Shown here one piece after another: positions 49,545 to 58,298 of a stretch of DNA of 64,000 nt (positions are counted from its first letter, which is position 1; each line of letters opens with the position of its first letter). Both the position numbers and the translations under genes were made by a program. The notes under the pieces were generated by a model, which did not search any database, had not been told where the DNA came from, and saw only the letters and a program-made list of their open reading frames with translations. The DNA is taken from NCBI GenBank assembly GCA_019637805.1, contig JAHBVB010000002.1:451981-515980 (forward strand), written 5' to 3'. The DNA comes from Anaerolineales bacterium (GTDB lineage: Bacteria; Chloroflexota; Anaerolineae; Anaerolineales; UBA11579).

Positions 49545-50243
49545 ATGGCTGGAAAAGGCACTGTAGTGGTGGTTGGGGGGACTTCTGAACTGGGCAAGAG
49601 TGTGGCCGTGCATTACGCTGAGAAAGGGCACCCGGTGGTGATTACCGGCCGGGAGCCGGGCCGCGCCCAGCAAATCGCTGCCGAGATCGGTCATGACGCG
49701 GTCGGCATTAACTTCGACCTGAGCAAGCCCCAGGAAATTGCGACTGCCCTGGCGGATGTGAAAGATGTGCTTTATTTGGTGCTGGTCTCTATCTCACGTG
49801 ACGAGAACAGCGTCAAGAACTACGATATCAAGCAGGCAGTGGAGCTGGTGACGCTCAAGCTGGTGGGCTACCCGGAGGTCGTGCATGCCCTGCTGCCACA
49901 CATGCGCCCGGATGGGGCCGTGCTGATGTATGGCGGCATGGCCAAGGAGCGTCCGTACCCCGGCTCCACCACAGTGACCAGCATCAACGGCGGCGTCTCG
50001 ACCCTGGTGCGCGCCATGTCTGTGGAGTTGGCCCCGCTGCGCATTAACGCCATTCACCCGGGAGTGGTGGGCGAGACGCCTTACTGGGCCGACAAGCCTG
50101 CCGGCGTGCTTGAAGCGCTGTCTGCCCGCACGCTGACCGGCAAGCTGGTGACGGTCAAGGACGTTACAGACGCAGCCATTTTCTTGCTGGAGAACCAGGG
50201 TGTCAACGGCGTCAATTTGGATGTAGATGGTGGCTGGTTTTAG
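49545..50243 (+). CDS. SDR-fold protein lacking the catalytic Y-x-x-x-K
   Basis: This 232-residue short-chain dehydrogenase fold has a nucleotide loop VVVGGTSELGKSVAVHYAEK, DLSKPQEIATAL near residue 60, RINAIHPGVVGETPYW near 165 and a C-terminus VNGVNLDVDGGWF. In the active-site helix the usual Y-x-x-x-K is replaced: TVTSINGGVSTLVRAMS aligns Val and Asn to Tyr and Lys. The protein may therefore bind a cofactor without classical SDR catalysis. It is the last gene of the importer operon before a strong terminator. Confidence 0.75.
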   Translation: MAGKGTVVVVGGTSELGKSVAVHYAEKGHPVVITGREPGRAQQIAAEIGHDAVGINFDLSKPQEIATALADVKDVLYLVLVSISRDENSVKNYDIKQAVELVTLKLVGYPEVVHALLPHMRPDGAVLMYGGMAKERPYPGSTTVTSINGGVSTLVRAMSVELAPLRINAIHPGVVGETPYWADKPAGVLEALSARTLTGKLVTVKDVTDAAIFLLENQGVNGVNLDVDGGWF

Positions 50244-50266
50244 GGTACCTGCCACTCTTGGACAGC

Positions 50267-50294
50267 AAAAAAGACCGGCTCGCCGGTCTTTTTT
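50267..50294. terminator. Bidirectional intrinsic terminator
   Basis: AAAAAAGACCGG, loop CTCG, CCGGTCTTTTTT. It is a perfect stem with A- and T-runs, located between the SDR gene and the convergent gltX. Confidence 0.93.
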
Positions 50295-50311
50295 GTTTGT
50301 CTTCGCTAAAT

Positions 50312-51811
50312 CTAGTGTAGCGTTTCCAGCTTCTCCACCGCCGCTCGCAGGCGGGCCAGCACTTTTCCGCGGCCCACGATCTCCATGCTCTCGAAGAGCG
50401 GCGGGCTGATCTGTTGGGCAGTGACTGCATTGCGCAGCATGCCGAAGAACTGCCCAGCTTTCAGGCCCAGCACTTCGGCGGCGGCGCGCAGCGGCTCTTC
50501 CAGGCTGGCGGCCGTGAAGTCTGGCAAGCCCTCAATGATTTCGATGGCCTTGCGCACGGCCGCTGCCGATGGGGCCGCATCCAACCCCTGCCCGAGAAGA
50601 GTGTCTGCAGGCGCAGACACCTCTTCTTTAAAGAAGAAGCCCGCCAACTCAGGAGCCTCATCCAACGTGGTCATGCGGGTCTGGATGAGGGGCACAATGG
50701 GCAGCAGCTGCTCGACGGAGACGGGATAGCCCGCTGCGGCGAAGTAGGGCAGCAGGCGGGTTGCCAGGTCCTCCACGGACAGGGCGCGGATGTGCAGCCC
50801 GTTGAAGTGGTCCAGTTTCTTGAAGTCAATCGCAGAAGGGGAGGGATTGAGCTTGTCGATGTCGAACTTCTCCACCATGTCAGCTAGGGTGAAGAATTCG
50901 GTTTTGTCGTCGTAGCTCCAGCCCATCAGCGCGATCCAGTTCAGCACGCCCTCAGGCAGGTAGCCCATGGCGGCCAGGTCTTTGACGAAGATCGACTGCC
51001 CGGAGAGGCGCATCTGCTCCGTGTCGCGCTTGCTCATCTTGCCCTTGCCGCTGGGCTTGAGGAACACCGAAAGGTGCACCCATTCCGGCTGCGGCCAGCC
51101 AAAGGCTTCGTAGATGTGGGCGTGCAGAGGCAGGCTGGGCAGCCACTCCTCGCCGCGGAAGACGTGGGTAATGCCCATCAAATGGTCATCCACCATGGCG
51201 GCCAGGTGATAAAGCGCGTGGCCATCGGACTTCAACAGCACGCGGTCGTCAATGTTGCGGTTCTCCACGGTGATCTCGCCGCGCAGCCGGTCCACCACGG
51301 TGATGCTGCCTTCTTTGGGCGCCTTGAAACGGACCACATGCGTCTCCCCAGCGGCCACGCGGGCACGGGCTTCTTCCAGCGGCAATTCACGGCAGCGGCC
51401 GGCGTAGTGCGGCTGCTCTTTACGCTCCTGCTGTTCCTTGCGGTCCTGTTCCAACTGCTGCGGGGTGCAAAAACAATAGAAGGCTTTGCCGGCGCTCACC
51501 AGATCTTCAGCGTGCTGGCGGTAAATGCCCATGCGCTGCGACTGGTGGTAGGGCGCATGCGGGCCGTCCACGCCGGGGCCTTCGTCCCAGTCTAGGCCCA
51601 GCCATTTCAGGCTGTTGGTCAGGTCGGCCTCGGCGTTGGGGTCGTAGCGCTTTTGGTCGGTGTCTTCGATGCGCAGGATAAAACTGCCGCCGGTCTGCTG
51701 GGCGATCAGAAAATTGTACAAGGCCGTGCGGGCACTACCCAGGTGGGTAAGCCCGGTGGGGGAGGGCGCAAAGCGCACCCGGGCCGGTTGGGAGGGGTCT
51801 GTTTTTGTCAT
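50312..51811 (-). CDS. gltX: Glutamyl-tRNA synthetase
   Basis: This 499-residue class I synthetase charges tRNA-Glu (and possibly tRNA-Gln in organisms lacking GlnRS). The signature is RFAPSPTGLTHLGSARTALY near residue 13 (H-L-G-S in place of H-I-G-H), and K-M-S-K-R lies in KGKMSKRDTEQM near 255. The insertion region HYAGRCRELP near 135 and the C-terminal anticodon-binding domain (330-499) are complete. It closes the minus-strand cell-shape block, six bases after rodA. Confidence 0.95.
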   Translation of the reverse strand: MTKTDPSQPARVRFAPSPTGLTHLGSARTALYNFLIAQQTGGSFILRIEDTDQKRYDPNAEADLTNSLKWLGLDWDEGPGVDGPHAPYHQSQRMGIYRQHAEDLVSAGKAFYCFCTPQQLEQDRKEQQERKEQPHYAGRCRELPLEEARARVAAGETHVVRFKAPKEGSITVVDRLRGEITVENRNIDDRVLLKSDGHALYHLAAMVDDHLMGITHVFRGEEWLPSLPLHAHIYEAFGWPQPEWVHLSVFLKPSGKGKMSKRDTEQMRLSGQSIFVKDLAAMGYLPEGVLNWIALMGWSYDDKTEFFTLADMVEKFDIDKLNPSPSAIDFKKLDHFNGLHIRALSVEDLATRLLPYFAAAGYPVSVEQLLPIVPLIQTRMTTLDEAPELAGFFFKEEVSAPADTLLGQGLDAAPSAAAVRKAIEIIEGLPDFTAASLEEPLRAAAEVLGLKAGQFFGMLRNAVTAQQISPPLFESMEIVGRGKVLARLRAAVEKLETLH

Positions 51812-51817
51812 TATTCC

Positions 51818-52924
51818 TTATGAGAAATTGAGCGCCCGGTGGCGAGCCACAACCGATTCGACCAGGCCAATACCAAACATGAACGTGAGTAGTGAAGAGC
51901 CGCCGGCGCTGATGAAGGGCAACGGCAAACCGGTGACAGGCAGAACTTGGATGTTCATGCCTACATTAACGATCGTGTGCAGGGCGATGATCACGGCGAC
52001 ACCATAAGCGATCAGCGAACCAAACGTGTCTTGCGAAAGCTGGGCAATCCGTACGCAGCGCCATACGATGAAGAATAGCACGCCTAGAACCGCCATAGCG
52101 CCCACCAAGCCAAACTCTGCGGCAATGGCCGAGAAGATGAAGTCATTGTGACGCACTTTGAGGAATCGCAGTTGGACTTGCGTGCTTTGCCCGTAGCCCT
52201 GGCCTAGCACGCCGCCCGAGCCGATCGTGATCAGCGCCTGTGTCACGTTGTAATTGGCATCCAGCGCCGCTTCAGGGTCTGGGGCCACAAAGTTGATGAT
52301 GCGCTGGCGTTGGTAGTCTTCCAGCAGCGGAAAGCTGACCACCGCGATGAGCAGCGCGCCAAAAATGAACATCAGCAGGTGCTTGACTTCCAGGCCGCTG
52401 ACCCATAACAGGGAAAACCACACGGTCATCAGCACGATGGAGGTGCTGAGGTTGGGCTGCGCCAGGATCAGCGCCACCAACGCCACAGTCGAAATGGCGC
52501 TGCGGAAGATCCATTTGAAGTCTTTGGCGGCGTCCCGGTTGCGGGCAAAGAAATCCGCCAGAATGATGATCATGGTGATCTTGGCCAGCTCTGAAGGCTG
52601 CAGCACGACCAGGCCGATGTTGAGCCAACGCTGGGCGCCGAAACTGCTTTCGCCAGCCACCACCACGAAGAGCAGCAGAATGAACAGGAAGGCGTACAGC
52701 ACACGGCTGATCGAGATCCACAAGCGGTAATCAAACGAGGCTGAGACTAGGATAACGACGAAGCCAATCGCTGCAAAGGTGATTTGGCGGCCAAGTACAT
52801 CCAGTTCGATCAGCTCGGGGTTGCCCGCGATGGCAGAACTGATCATGGCCAGGCCAAAGGTGATCAGGACGGCGACTGCGCCAAGCAGCCAAAAATCAAA
52901 GTGACGCCAAACAGCTGTTCTCAT
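51818..52924 (-). CDS. rodA: RodA (FtsW/RodA/SpoVE family peptidoglycan polymerase)
   Basis: This 368-residue membrane protein has about ten helices with SEDS landmarks. These are FGAQRWLNIGLVVLQPSELA near residue 115 (hydrophilic W-x-x-x-G...P-S-E motif), QPNLSTSIVLMTVWF near 165, GSGGVLGQGYGQSTQ near 232, NDFIFSAIAAEFGLVG near 255 and LPFISAGGSSLL near 340. SEDS proteins polymerise glycan strands with a cognate class B PBP; mrdA in the same block is the expected partner. Confidence 0.92.
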   Translation of the reverse strand: MRTAVWRHFDFWLLGAVAVLITFGLAMISSAIAGNPELIELDVLGRQITFAAIGFVVILVSASFDYRLWISISRVLYAFLFILLLFVVVAGESSFGAQRWLNIGLVVLQPSELAKITMIIILADFFARNRDAAKDFKWIFRSAISTVALVALILAQPNLSTSIVLMTVWFSLLWVSGLEVKHLLMFIFGALLIAVVSFPLLEDYQRQRIINFVAPDPEAALDANYNVTQALITIGSGGVLGQGYGQSTQVQLRFLKVRHNDFIFSAIAAEFGLVGAMAVLGVLFFIVWRCVRIAQLSQDTFGSLIAYGVAVIIALHTIVNVGMNIQVLPVTGLPLPFISAGGSSLLTFMFGIGLVESVVARHRALNFS

Positions 52925-52947
52925 GCTCTATGCAACTTTGGTTAGTG

Positions 52948-53214
52948 CTAGTCTTCAGACTGGCGTTCTGGTCTGCGTTTCAGGGGGATGTCTGCCAGCA
53001 GGCGCTGGGAGCGGCCTTCTTGGGTCAGTTCCAGGCGCACTTGGCTTGGGTCCACATCCACATGGCGAGAGATCACTTCGACGAGCTCGTCTCGCAGGGC
53101 TTCCATGGCGCCAGGCGCCAGGGTGCTGCGGTCGTGAATCAGCACCAGGCGCAAGCGCTCCTTGGCGGTACTGGCACTGCCCTTGCGCCCGAACAGGTCA
53201 CTCAGATTTCTCAT
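52948..53214 (-). CDS. minE: MinE, cell division topological specificity factor
   Basis: This 88-residue protein has a basic N-terminus (MRNLSDLFGRKG), then AKERLRLVLIHDRS near residue 17, the MinD-binding sequence of MinE, and RDELVEVISRHVDVDPSQVRL near 40, the dimer domain. MinE stimulates MinD's ATPase and creates the Min oscillation. It follows minD with one base between them. Confidence 0.93.
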   Translation of the reverse strand: MRNLSDLFGRKGSASTAKERLRLVLIHDRSTLAPGAMEALRDELVEVISRHVDVDPSQVRLELTQEGRSQRLLADIPLKRRPERQSED

Positions 53215-53215
53215 C

Positions 53216-54019
53216 TTAGCCTCCGCCTGTGCGGATCAGCTTGGACAAGCGGCCAAACAGGCCGCCGCTGCCGTTTTCTTCCGTGTAGGCAACTTCCTGG
53301 CCGCTGAGCCGTTTGGCCACATCCCGAAAGGCCTGGCCGGTGCGGCTCTTCTGCTCCAGAGAGATCGGTGCGCCGCGGTTGGTGCTGACCAAAACGGCCT
53401 GGTCATCCGGCACCATGCCGATCAGATCCACCGCCAGCAATTCGAGTACATCGGCCACGGCCAGCATGTCCCCGCGTTCGATCAGTTCTTGGTTGATGCG
53501 GTTGATGATCAGCTTGGCGGGGCCTTTTTGGTCTGCTTCCACCAGGCCAATGATGCGGTCGGCATCGCGCACTGCGGAAACTTCGGGGTTGGTGACGATG
53601 ATTACATCGTCTGCCGGGGCGATCGCATTCTTGAAGCCGCGCTCAATGCCTGCCGGCGAATCGATCAAGATGAAGTCGAACTCCGGGCGCAGCTCATCAC
53701 AAACGCGCTGCATGTCCTTAGGTGAAATAGCGTTTTTGTCGCGGGTCTGTGCTGCCGGGATCAGGTACAGCTCGCCCATGCGCTTGTCACGGATCAAGGC
53801 TTGGCGCAGCTTGCAGCGGCCCTCCACCACGTCCACCAGGTCGTAGACGATGCGATTTTCCAGGCCCATCACTACGTCCAGGTTGCGCAGACCAATGTCC
53901 GCGTCAATGCAGACGACCTTATAGCCCATATCCGCCAGGGCGGCGCCAATGTTTGCTGTGGCCGTGGTTTTGCCCACGCCGCCTTTGCCAGAAGTAATAG
54001 TAATTACGCGTCCACTCAT
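53216..54019 (-). CDS. minD: MinD, septum-site-determining ATPase
   Basis: This 267-residue ATPase has a deviant Walker A ITSGKGGVGKTTATANIG near residue 8, DADIGLRNLDVVMGLENR near 38 and FILIDSPAGIE near 115 (Walker B). The C-terminal amphipathic membrane-targeting helix GGLFGRLSKLIRTG is preserved. MinD recruits MinC to the membrane at the cell poles. It is located between minC and minE. Confidence 0.95.
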   Translation of the reverse strand: MSGRVITITSGKGGVGKTTATANIGAALADMGYKVVCIDADIGLRNLDVVMGLENRIVYDLVDVVEGRCKLRQALIRDKRMGELYLIPAAQTRDKNAISPKDMQRVCDELRPEFDFILIDSPAGIERGFKNAIAPADDVIIVTNPEVSAVRDADRIIGLVEADQKGPAKLIINRINQELIERGDMLAVADVLELLAVDLIGMVPDDQAVLVSTNRGAPISLEQKSRTGQAFRDVAKRLSGQEVAYTEENGSGGLFGRLSKLIRTGGG

Positions 54020-54037
54020 CGTGTCATCCTTATCGGG

Positions 54038-54727
54038 TTATTTGATTGCTTTGCCGGGCTCCCAGGGCTCGGCAATGACTTGTCCATCTCGGACAAAGGC
54101 CACTTCTGGGCTGGGTTGGCCGCGCTCCTGCGGCGGAATAGCAATGTGTCCGGCGATGCGCAGTTGGGTGGGGGCCAGGTCCAGCGCGCACACCACGGCG
54201 TCCTCATTGCCTTCGGCCCCGGCGTGCACCAAGCCGCGCAACCTGCCCCATATGATCACATCACCGCCGGCGATGATCTCGGCGCCGGGGTTCAGGTCGC
54301 CGATTAAGGTCACGTGCCCGGCGTGGGTGATGCTGGCGCCGGAGCGCAGCGTGCGGCGTACCAGCACCGCGTCGGAATTGGGGTCAAAGCTGTGACCCTC
54401 TGCCGATTCTGCTTCGCGCTCCGTCTGGTGGATGCGAGTGGCCAGGCCCATGGCCTGGGCGCTGCGCTCGGTCAGGGGTGAGCGGCTGAGCACGCCCCAC
54501 AGTGAAAGGCCGTGGTCCGAGATCTGGTCTCGCAGGCGGCCCATCGCGGCAGCGTTGATGCCGTGCTCATTCACATCCAGGATCAGCTTGGCGCCCTGCA
54601 AGAAGCCTTTCTGGCGGTCCAATTCGCTGAGCAGCTCTTTTTCCGCCAGACTCCAGTCTCCTTCATTTTCCACTACAGAGACCAATAAACCCTCGCGGAT
54701 GCCTTTGATTTGTACCTTGTCCGTCAT
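54038..54727 (-). CDS. minC: MinC, septum formation inhibitor
   Basis: This 229-residue protein has an N-terminal domain (about 1-100) that inhibits FtsZ and a C-terminal right-handed beta-helix (about 120-225). VLVRRTLRSGASITHAGHVT, GDLNPGAEIIAGGDVIIWGR and LRGLVHAGAEGNEDAVVCAL are the conserved beta-helix turns that bind MinD. An extended -10 element (TGCTATAAT) lies eight bases before its ATG, so the min genes can be transcribed from their own, leaderless promoter within the block. Confidence 0.92.
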   Translation of the reverse strand: MTDKVQIKGIREGLLVSVVENEGDWSLAEKELLSELDRQKGFLQGAKLILDVNEHGINAAAMGRLRDQISDHGLSLWGVLSRSPLTERSAQAMGLATRIHQTEREAESAEGHSFDPNSDAVLVRRTLRSGASITHAGHVTLIGDLNPGAEIIAGGDVIIWGRLRGLVHAGAEGNEDAVVCALDLAPTQLRIAGHIAIPPQERGQPSPEVAFVRDGQVIAEPWEPGKAIK

Positions 54728-54735
54728 TAAAAAAA

Positions 54736-54741
54736 ATTATA
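54736..54741 (-). promoter_or_regulatory. Extended -10 box of a leaderless minC promoter
   Basis: On the minus strand TGCTATAAT is followed by TTTTTTTA and the minC ATG. The TG-n-TATAAT form needs no strong -35. The eight bases to ATG place the transcript start at, or next to, the start codon. Confidence 0.5.
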
Positions 54742-54785
54742 GCATCGCGTACCTGCCCACGCTGGGTCCGCGCGATGGCAAAGCC

Positions 54786-56867
54786 CTAGGGAGCAGTCAA
54801 CTGATTATCGACTTCTTTGATGCCGAAATAGGCCGAGAGCAGCTGGCGCACGATCGGGCCACCGACGGAAGAGCCTTCCTTGCCGTTGTATACAAAGGCG
54901 ATCACGGCAATTTCCGGGTCATCATAGGGCGCATAGGCCAGCGTCCAGGCGTGGCTGGGCCAGTTGCCGTATTGGCAGCGTCCCTGGCTGAAGGCGGTTT
55001 CATCGCAATATTCTGCGGTGCCGGTCTTGCCGGCCACGGCTACGCCAATCGGGTTGTTGTCAAACTCCTGCTGCAGGGTACCAAATTGCACCGCCCCGCG
55101 CATGCCCTGTTGCACGGCTTCGATCACCCAAGGCTCCACCGTGACTTTCTCGCCGGTCGGCCGGCAGGCGCCGATGCCGCTGGGGTTCTCGTATTTTTCG
55201 ATCACGGCGTCGCGCGTCAAATCCCGGATGATGGTCGGCTGAAAGGGTTGGATGACATTGCCATTGCCATCCACGATCTCGCGCAGCAGGGTGGGTTTCA
55301 TCATCACGCCATCGTTGGCGATCGTGGCGGCAGACATTAGGATCTGCAGGGGGGAGGCCAATACATAGCCCTGGCCCACACTGGTGATATAGGTGTCGCC
55401 GGTGGACCAGTTCTCGCCCTGTGAGCGGCGTTTCCAAGTGGGGTCGGGGATCAGGCCGCGGGTTTCGTACGGCTGCTCGATGCCCAGGAAATCGCCATAG
55501 CCCAGGGCGCGGGCGTAGGTGCCCAGGCGGCAAATGCCCAGACCTTCCGGCACTTCCTCTTGGAAACCGCCGCCTACTTTATAGAAATACACATTGCTGG
55601 AGTTGGCGATGCCGCCAATGAAGTTCAGCTGCCCGAAGCCGGCCCGGTTCCAGTCTACGAACTCGCGGCTGCGGCCGGCCTCGCCCTCGAAGAACTGTTC
55701 ACTGACTGTGATCAAGCCGGGGGTTTGAATGAGCTGGTCCACAGACACTACGCCTTCGTTCAAGACGCCTACGGAGGTGACCAGTTTGAATACCGAGCCT
55801 ACCGGGATTTCGGCGCCTACGGCATGGTTCACCAGCGGGTTGGTGGCATCCGCCAGAAGCTGGTCATAGTAGTAAGCGGGGATGAAGCGCGCCATGCGGT
55901 TGTTCTCATAGCTGGGCCAGGACACCATGGCCAGGATCTCGCCCGTGCGCGGGTCCATGGCGATCACCGACCCGCTGGTCATTTCGATGGCGCCAATAAA
56001 GTTGTTCCACAGCTCAATGTCGCGTTTCAAGATCTGGTAGGCGGCCTGTTGCAGGCGCATATCCAGCGTCAGCACTATGTTCTGGCCCGGCTGCGCCTCG
56101 ATGGGCGGATCAATATCGCGCAGGACCTGGCCACCCACGTCCGTCTCCACTACGCGCTGACCCGGCATCCCGCGCAGGACTTCATCAAAGTACAACTCCA
56201 AACCGCCGTAGCCCACTTTGTCCCGGTTGGGCACAAAGCCCAGCGAGCGCATTTGAGGCTCTATCGCCGCCGGAATGGGGCCGAGGTAGCCGATCACCGC
56301 CGCGGTCATTTCGCCGGTAGGGTAGTCTCGTACCGGCTCAACCTGAATATCAACCCCCGGCCAATCCACAGATTTTTCTTTGATGGCCATGGCCATCTCT
56401 CGGCTTACATTGCACTGCAGCTGCACAGAGTCATAGGGGGAAAACGAGGTTTGGATGGCGATCATCTCGCGCAAACCCAGGTTGGTGCCGCAGGGGATCA
56501 GCGGTTCATCCAGCGAGCCGCGCGTCACCGGCAGGCCGGTAAGCTCGGCCAGTTCGAAGATGATCTGCTCGATCTCACCGCTGTCGCCCGGCAGGAAGGC
56601 CGGCACGGCAATGATGTTGTACGAAGCTGTGTTGCTGGCCAGCAGCACCCCGTTGCGGTCGAAGATGACGCCGCGCTGCGGGGCCAGGCTGATCACTTCG
56701 GTGCGGTTGTCATCCGCCTGGCGCAGCCAGTTGCTGTGCTCCAGGACTTGCAAATAGAACAGACGGATGAAGAACAGGAAGAAGATCAGGCCAAAGGTGA
56801 TCAGCACCGTGAGCAGCCGCCAATTCTCCAGTGAACTGCGACTGCCAGATTGCGAAGTGCTGCTCAT
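54786..56867 (-). CDS. mrdA: Penicillin-binding protein 2 (peptidoglycan transpeptidase of the elongasome)
   Basis: This 693-residue class B PBP has one N-terminal helix (about residues 18-40), a dimerisation domain (FDRNGVLLASNTASYNI near 65) and a transpeptidase domain. Active-site motifs are S-x-x-K in IPVGSVFKLVTS near 350, S-x-N in IANSSNVYFYKV near 420 and K-T-G in VAGKTGTAEY near 615. It cross-links peptidoglycan during elongation with RodA and MreBCD. Its ATG overlaps the mreD stop. Length fits PBP2. Confidence 0.93.
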   Translation of the reverse strand: MSSTSQSGSRSSLENWRLLTVLITFGLIFFLFFIRLFYLQVLEHSNWLRQADDNRTEVISLAPQRGVIFDRNGVLLASNTASYNIIAVPAFLPGDSGEIEQIIFELAELTGLPVTRGSLDEPLIPCGTNLGLREMIAIQTSFSPYDSVQLQCNVSREMAMAIKEKSVDWPGVDIQVEPVRDYPTGEMTAAVIGYLGPIPAAIEPQMRSLGFVPNRDKVGYGGLELYFDEVLRGMPGQRVVETDVGGQVLRDIDPPIEAQPGQNIVLTLDMRLQQAAYQILKRDIELWNNFIGAIEMTSGSVIAMDPRTGEILAMVSWPSYENNRMARFIPAYYYDQLLADATNPLVNHAVGAEIPVGSVFKLVTSVGVLNEGVVSVDQLIQTPGLITVSEQFFEGEAGRSREFVDWNRAGFGQLNFIGGIANSSNVYFYKVGGGFQEEVPEGLGICRLGTYARALGYGDFLGIEQPYETRGLIPDPTWKRRSQGENWSTGDTYITSVGQGYVLASPLQILMSAATIANDGVMMKPTLLREIVDGNGNVIQPFQPTIIRDLTRDAVIEKYENPSGIGACRPTGEKVTVEPWVIEAVQQGMRGAVQFGTLQQEFDNNPIGVAVAGKTGTAEYCDETAFSQGRCQYGNWPSHAWTLAYAPYDDPEIAVIAFVYNGKEGSSVGGPIVRQLLSAYFGIKEVDNQLTAP

Positions 56868-57364
56868 TCAGCTTCCTCTACGGGTGAAATTAGTTTGCTC
56901 ATCTCGTTCATTATCCCGTGCAGAGGTAAGATAAAGATTAGGTTTAGCAGCATGGTAGGGATGGTAATTAAGTTAAACGCATCGACCAGATTCAGTGGTT
57001 GGGCCGAGGCCAGCAAGTAAGTCATCGTGATTGCATGCACGGCCAAGGTGGCCAGAAGAGCGCCACTGAACAGGCTGAAGAGCTTTACCTGCCAAATGCG
57101 TTCTGACAGCAGTTGGCAGATGCCCGCTCCGGCGGCATAGCCTGCGATCAGAACCCAGTCTGGCAGTGCGCTGGCGTAGCCCACCATCAGGCCAGCCACC
57201 AACCCCCAGCGCCAGTCGGGCCGGTTACCCGGCAGCATCAACCAGGCCACCAGGACAAGTAGAACTAAATCCGGCGACCCCTGCAGCAGGGTCACGCGGG
57301 TCGCCAGGGTGATTTGCAATAGCGTGGCGGCAAGCAGCAGTAGAACGCCCGTGACGATACGCAT
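56864..57364 (-). CDS. mreD: MreD, rod-shape-determining membrane protein
   Basis: This 166-residue protein has about five helices, typical of MreD: LLLLAATLLQITLATRVTL at the start, GSPDLVLLVLVAWLML near residue 30, DWRWGLVAGLMVGYASALPD near 50. Sequence conservation in this family is low; position between mreC and mrdA decides the call. It begins four bases after the mreC stop. Confidence 0.85.
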   Translation of the reverse strand: MRIVTGVLLLLAATLLQITLATRVTLLQGSPDLVLLVLVAWLMLPGNRPDWRWGLVAGLMVGYASALPDWVLIAGYAAGAGICQLLSERIWQVKLFSLFSGALLATLAVHAITMTYLLASAQPLNLVDAFNLITIPTMLLNLIFILPLHGIMNEMSKLISPVEEAE

Positions 57365-57367
57365 GGA

Positions 57368-58207
57368 TTACGGCGAAGAGAGCAGAGGGGTCAAGTCCAC
57401 AGGTTGAAAGTTTACAATGACCAGCACAATTTCTAGGCGGGTAAAGTCCACCACCGGTTGCACGCTGGCAAGCTGAAAGAGCGCCTGGGCCTCCTGGCGA
57501 ACGTTGCTGACCTGGCCAATAAAGATGTCGCTCGGATACAGACCGCCAATGCCGGAGGTGAAGACAAGGTCACCGGGTTGGATCTGCGTATCGAGCGGGA
57601 TCAAGTCGATGCTGAGCGCGCCGGTAATGCTGCCGGTGACCACGCCGTCCATCTCGGACGGCTGCACCTGGGCGCTGACGACGGAGGCCGGGTCGGTGAT
57701 CAGCTCCACGCGTGAGGCATTGGCGGTCACTTGAGCCACGCGGCCCACCAAGCCCTGCTGAGCTACGACCGGCATGCCGCGGCGGATGCCGTCGTCCGAG
57801 CCGCGGTTGATGATGATGTAATGCAAGAAGGGGCTGGGGTCGCGGCCGATCACCGCGGCAGCCTGGTAGGTGTTTTCTGGGCGTGCGCGCGCAAAGTCCA
57901 GCAGAGCCGAAAGCAGCTCGATCTCGGCGACTTGCTGCTGGAGGGCGATGATTTGGGTTTGCAGGGTGGCATTTTCCGAGCGCAGCTCGGCATTTTCCTG
58001 GCGCAGCCGTGCAATATCTGCAGGGGCGTTGATAAAGTCTTGAATGGCTTGGAAGCGCTCAAACAGAAAGCCCTGCACGCCCAAAACAGGTTGCAGCACT
58101 CCGCTGAAGACAGGGCTCAGGTAACCGCCCAGAGCCAGCACCAGCAAGCCGGCGGCAAGCAAAACCAAGGCGATCAAGCGATAGGGACTGTCTTTTCCTG
58201 GACGCAT
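57368..58207 (-). CDS. mreC: MreC, rod-shape-determining protein
   Basis: This 279-residue protein has one N-terminal membrane helix (about 10-28), a coiled coil (about 60-105, RQENAELRSENATLQTQIIA) and an extracytoplasmic beta domain. In that domain VIGRDPSPFLHYIIINRGSD near residue 118, GMPVVAQQGLVGRV near 142 and ELITDPASVVSAQVQPS near 168 are MreC hallmarks. A TATTAT element 16 bases upstream may give a second promoter. The 91 bases to mreB hold no gene. Confidence 0.93.
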   Translation of the reverse strand: MRPGKDSPYRLIALVLLAAGLLVLALGGYLSPVFSGVLQPVLGVQGFLFERFQAIQDFINAPADIARLRQENAELRSENATLQTQIIALQQQVAEIELLSALLDFARARPENTYQAAAVIGRDPSPFLHYIIINRGSDDGIRRGMPVVAQQGLVGRVAQVTANASRVELITDPASVVSAQVQPSEMDGVVTGSITGALSIDLIPLDTQIQPGDLVFTSGIGGLYPSDIFIGQVSNVRQEAQALFQLASVQPVVDFTRLEIVLVIVNFQPVDLTPLLSSP

Positions 58208-58298
58208 AAGTGCAACAAGCTCGATAATATCCTGCCCCGCTGCGGCTTAAGTGCCGCGCCGGCGCATTCAAACACTATTAATCTGGCGGCGGAGCTGG

